Shown: piece by piece, positions 4,495 through 6,148 of the stretch | Position numbering within the stretch: position 1 is the stretch's first letter | Layout of the letters: the number at the start of each line of letters is the position of its first letter | Origin: a bacterium | GTDB lineage: Bacteria > Desulfobacterota > Binatia > UBA12015 | DNA: 6,148 nt | Assembly (NCBI GenBank): GCA_018970825.1 | Contig: JAGWVP010000208.1 | Location: 1-6,148 of the forward strand | Direction of reading: 5' to 3' | Translations under genes and position numbers: made by a program | Notes under the pieces: model-generated | What the model saw: the letters and a program-made list of their open reading frames with translations, nothing else | What the model was told of the DNA's origin: nothing | The model's database searches: none

Positions 4495-6148
4495 GTGAAC
4501 CGAATCGACCGAGGCCGCTCCCGTTTCCTCGCCCCCCTCGTCCTCGCCGCGTGGGCGCTTGCCGCCTGCAGCGACGACTCGGGCAGCAACCTCGCCCCGA
4601 TCGAACCCCTGCGGGTGATCGAGGGCAGCTTCGCCTCGGACATGCAGGGCTCCTACGTGATGGTGCCCTTCGACGTTCCTGCAGGCACGACGCAGATTCG
4701 AGTGAAATACAGCTGGGACCAGCCCGACGCCGCGACCGACGGCTCGAAGCACACGATCGACCTCGGGCTCTGGCAGCCCGGCCCGACCCCCGACCTCTGG
4801 GAGGCGCCGCAGTTCCGAGGCTGGGGCGGGTCGAGCCATCCCGACGTGACGATCACCGCGCAGGGCTTCTCGACCGAGGCCGAGTACCTCGCCGAACCCA
4901 AGGGCCACGTGCCGGGCCGCACGACGCGCGGCTTCCTGCCCGGGCCGATCCCGGCCGGAAAGTGGGCGGCGGAACTCGGCGTCGCGGCGGTCGTCCCGGT
5001 CGAGCAGGGCGACTCCGACGGACGCGTGCGCTGGCGGGTCGAGATCGAACTGTCCTCCGACCCGGCCTTCGCCGCCGAGACCTACGTTCCGACGCCCTAC
5101 GACGAGACGCCGGCCTCGCGCGAGGGCCGCTGGTACGCGGGCGACATGCACCTCCACGCCGAGCACTCCGCGCTCGGCGACGCGACCATGACCGAGGTCT
5201 TCGACTACGCCTTCGGGCCGCTCGGGCCGCAGGGCGCCGGTCTCGATTTCGTGACCCTGACCGACTACGTGACGCCGTCGGCCTGGGGCGAGATCGGCCG
5301 CTACCAGGCCGCGCATCCCGGCAAGCTCGTCGTTCGCAGTTCCGAGATCATCACCTACCGGGGACACACGAACAACCACGCGAGCCTCGCGTACGCGGAC
5401 CATCGCACCGGGCCGGTCGTCGTGCGTCGCGGCGAGGACGACTACGCGCCGATGCGTGCGGCGCGCCCGCCGCGCGAGATCTTCGACGTCGTCCACGCGA
5501 ACGGGGGCGTCACCCAGATCAACCACCCGACGATCTTCCCGTCCTCGAACCCGAGCTTCCGGCGGCTCTGCCGCGGATGCCCGTGGGACTTCACCGAGGA
5601 GGAGACCGACTTCTCGAAGGTGGACGCGATCGAGATCCAGACCGGCCCCGCCGCCCTCGGCGACAGCCCGAACCCGTTCACGCTCACCGCGATCGCGTTC
5701 TGGGAGCACGCCCTCGACCAGGGGCACCGGATCGCGGCCGTCGGCGCCTCCGACTCGCACCGCGCCGGCAGGACGGCCGACGCGACCCAGTCGCCGATCG
5801 GCAAGCCGACGACGATGGTGTGGGCGCGCGAGCTGTCGGAGACCGGCATCAAGGAGGCGGTGCGCGGCCGTCACACCTGGGTGAAGTTGCTGGGAGGTGC
5901 GGGGCCCGACGTCTCGCTCGAAGCCGACGGCGGCGGCCGCCACGCGATCGTGGGCGACGCGATCGAGACCGAGCGCGCGGACTTCGTGGCGCGGGTCTCG
6001 GGCGTCCCCGACGACGGCAAGGCCTGGACGCTGGAAATCGTGCGCGACGGCGTCGTCGAGCAAAGCGTGGCGGTCGCGGCGCCGGGCGGCGAGTACCGCT
6101 TCTCGGGCGAGGCCCCCTCGCGCTACCGCCTGCAGTTGCTGCGGGGAA
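4495..6148 (+). CDS. CehA/McbA-type PHP metallohydrolase lipoprotein (3' end off window)
   Basis: 551 codons are visible with no stop before the edge. The GTG start has AGGAG (4484-4488) 6 nt upstream. Residues 1-24 form a lipoprotein signal with lipobox L-A-A-C and lipidated Cys25. Residues about 37-200 are a beta-rich domain with LGLWQPG and FRGWGG motifs typical of CehA/McbA proteins. The PHP domain follows: GDMHLHAEHS (217-226; His219, His221, His224), LTDYVTPS (255-262; Asp257), Glu284, His291 and His295, VHANGG and INHP (His334, His344), and GASDSH (417-422; Asp420, His422). These fit the trinuclear metal site of PHP phosphoesterases and amidohydrolase-like enzymes, except that Tyr258 stands where the usual 'TDH' histidine is expected. 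CRGC (Cys359, Cys362) follows the HP motif. A C-terminal beta domain starts near 460 and appears almost complete. The likely role is hydrolysis of an ester, carbamate, amide or phosphoester at the envelope; the substrate is unknown. Confidence 0.88.
   Translation, partial: MNRIDRGRSRFLAPLVLAAWALAACSDDSGSNLAPIEPLRVIEGSFASDMQGSYVMVPFDVPAGTTQIRVKYSWDQPDAATDGSKHTIDLGLWQPGPTPDLWEAPQFRGWGGSSHPDVTITAQGFSTEAEYLAEPKGHVPGRTTRGFLPGPIPAGKWAAELGVAAVVPVEQGDSDGRVRWRVEIELSSDPAFAAETYVPTPYDETPASREGRWYAGDMHLHAEHSALGDATMTEVFDYAFGPLGPQGAGLDFVTLTDYVTPSAWGEIGRYQAAHPGKLVVRSSEIITYRGHTNNHASLAYADHRTGPVVVRRGEDDYAPMRAARPPREIFDVVHANGGVTQINHPTIFPSSNPSFRRLCRGCPWDFTEEETDFSKVDAIEIQTGPAALGDSPNPFTLTAIAFWEHALDQGHRIAAVGASDSHRAGRTADATQSPIGKPTTMVWARELSETGIKEAVRGRHTWVKLLGGAGPDVSLEADGGGRHAIVGDAIETERADFVARVSGVPDDGKAWTLEIVRDGVVEQSVAVAAPGGEYRFSGEAPSRYRLQLLRG

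Noticed and set aside
1880..4498. 872-codon open frame on the + strand
   Set aside because: It runs antisense through the RTX gene and out of frame through the glycosyltransferase gene, and its product is Arg/Ala/Pro-rich without domains. It is a shadow caused by high G+C.
2553..4643. 696-codon open frame on the - strand
   Set aside because: It is antisense to the GT-C gene, with Arg/Glu/Gly-rich composition and no membrane or domain pattern.
3967..6063. 698-codon open frame on the - strand
   Set aside because: It is antisense to the glycosyltransferase C-terminus and the PHP lipoprotein, both of which show recognisable motifs in their own frames. Its product is low-complexity and Arg-rich.

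Overview
This is a GC-rich window (roughly 70% G+C by eye) with long spurious open frames on both strands, as expected at that composition. It holds five genes that I support, and all five products appear to be exported or membrane-embedded: three with Sec-type signal peptides, one polytopic membrane glycosyltransferase and one lipoprotein. The lipobox protein, the GT-C glycosyltransferase and the CehA/McbA-type PHP hydrolase would suit a diderm, high-GC bacterium such as a Myxococcota or deltaproteobacteria-like lineage. That placement is inference; there is no rRNA or other marker gene here.

Layout. (1) 32-472 (+) encodes a small secreted protein of a 'CSxATLKGTY' type, followed by two perfect GC-rich stem-loops (483-518 and 530-550) in a 287-bp gap. 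(2) 760-1215 (+) encodes a small secreted protein built from four degenerate 15-residue Gly/aromatic repeats plus a highly acidic tail. (3) 1240-2454 (-) is convergent with gene 2 (24-bp gap). It encodes a Sec-exported protein with about eleven RTX calcium-binding nonapeptides at its N-terminus and two related Ig-like beta domains behind them. Its promoter-like sequence (TTGACA, 16-nt spacer, TAGCGT) ends 6 nt before the ATG, which suggests a leaderless mRNA. (4) 2499-4394 (+) is divergent from the RTX gene and encodes a GT-C (PMT_2/ArnT-like) polytopic glycosyltransferase. (5) 4495 to the window edge (+) encodes a lipoprotein PHP metallohydrolase of the CehA/McbA type. It is separated from gene 4 by a 100-bp gap that contains a perfect hairpin flanked by a 10-bp direct repeat.

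How the genes may work together. Genes 4 and 5 are co-oriented and could be co-transcribed, although the hairpin and repeats between them could equally give gene 5 its own control. No pathway link among the five is evident beyond a shared cell-envelope or extracellular location. I see no CRISPR array, tRNA, rRNA, transposase, phage gene or defence system. The most unusual points are the Tyr in place of the usual metal-binding His in the PHP 'TDH' motif of gene 5, the apparent leaderless promoter of the RTX gene, the exact 15-residue periodicity in gene 2, and the tandem hairpins after gene 1.
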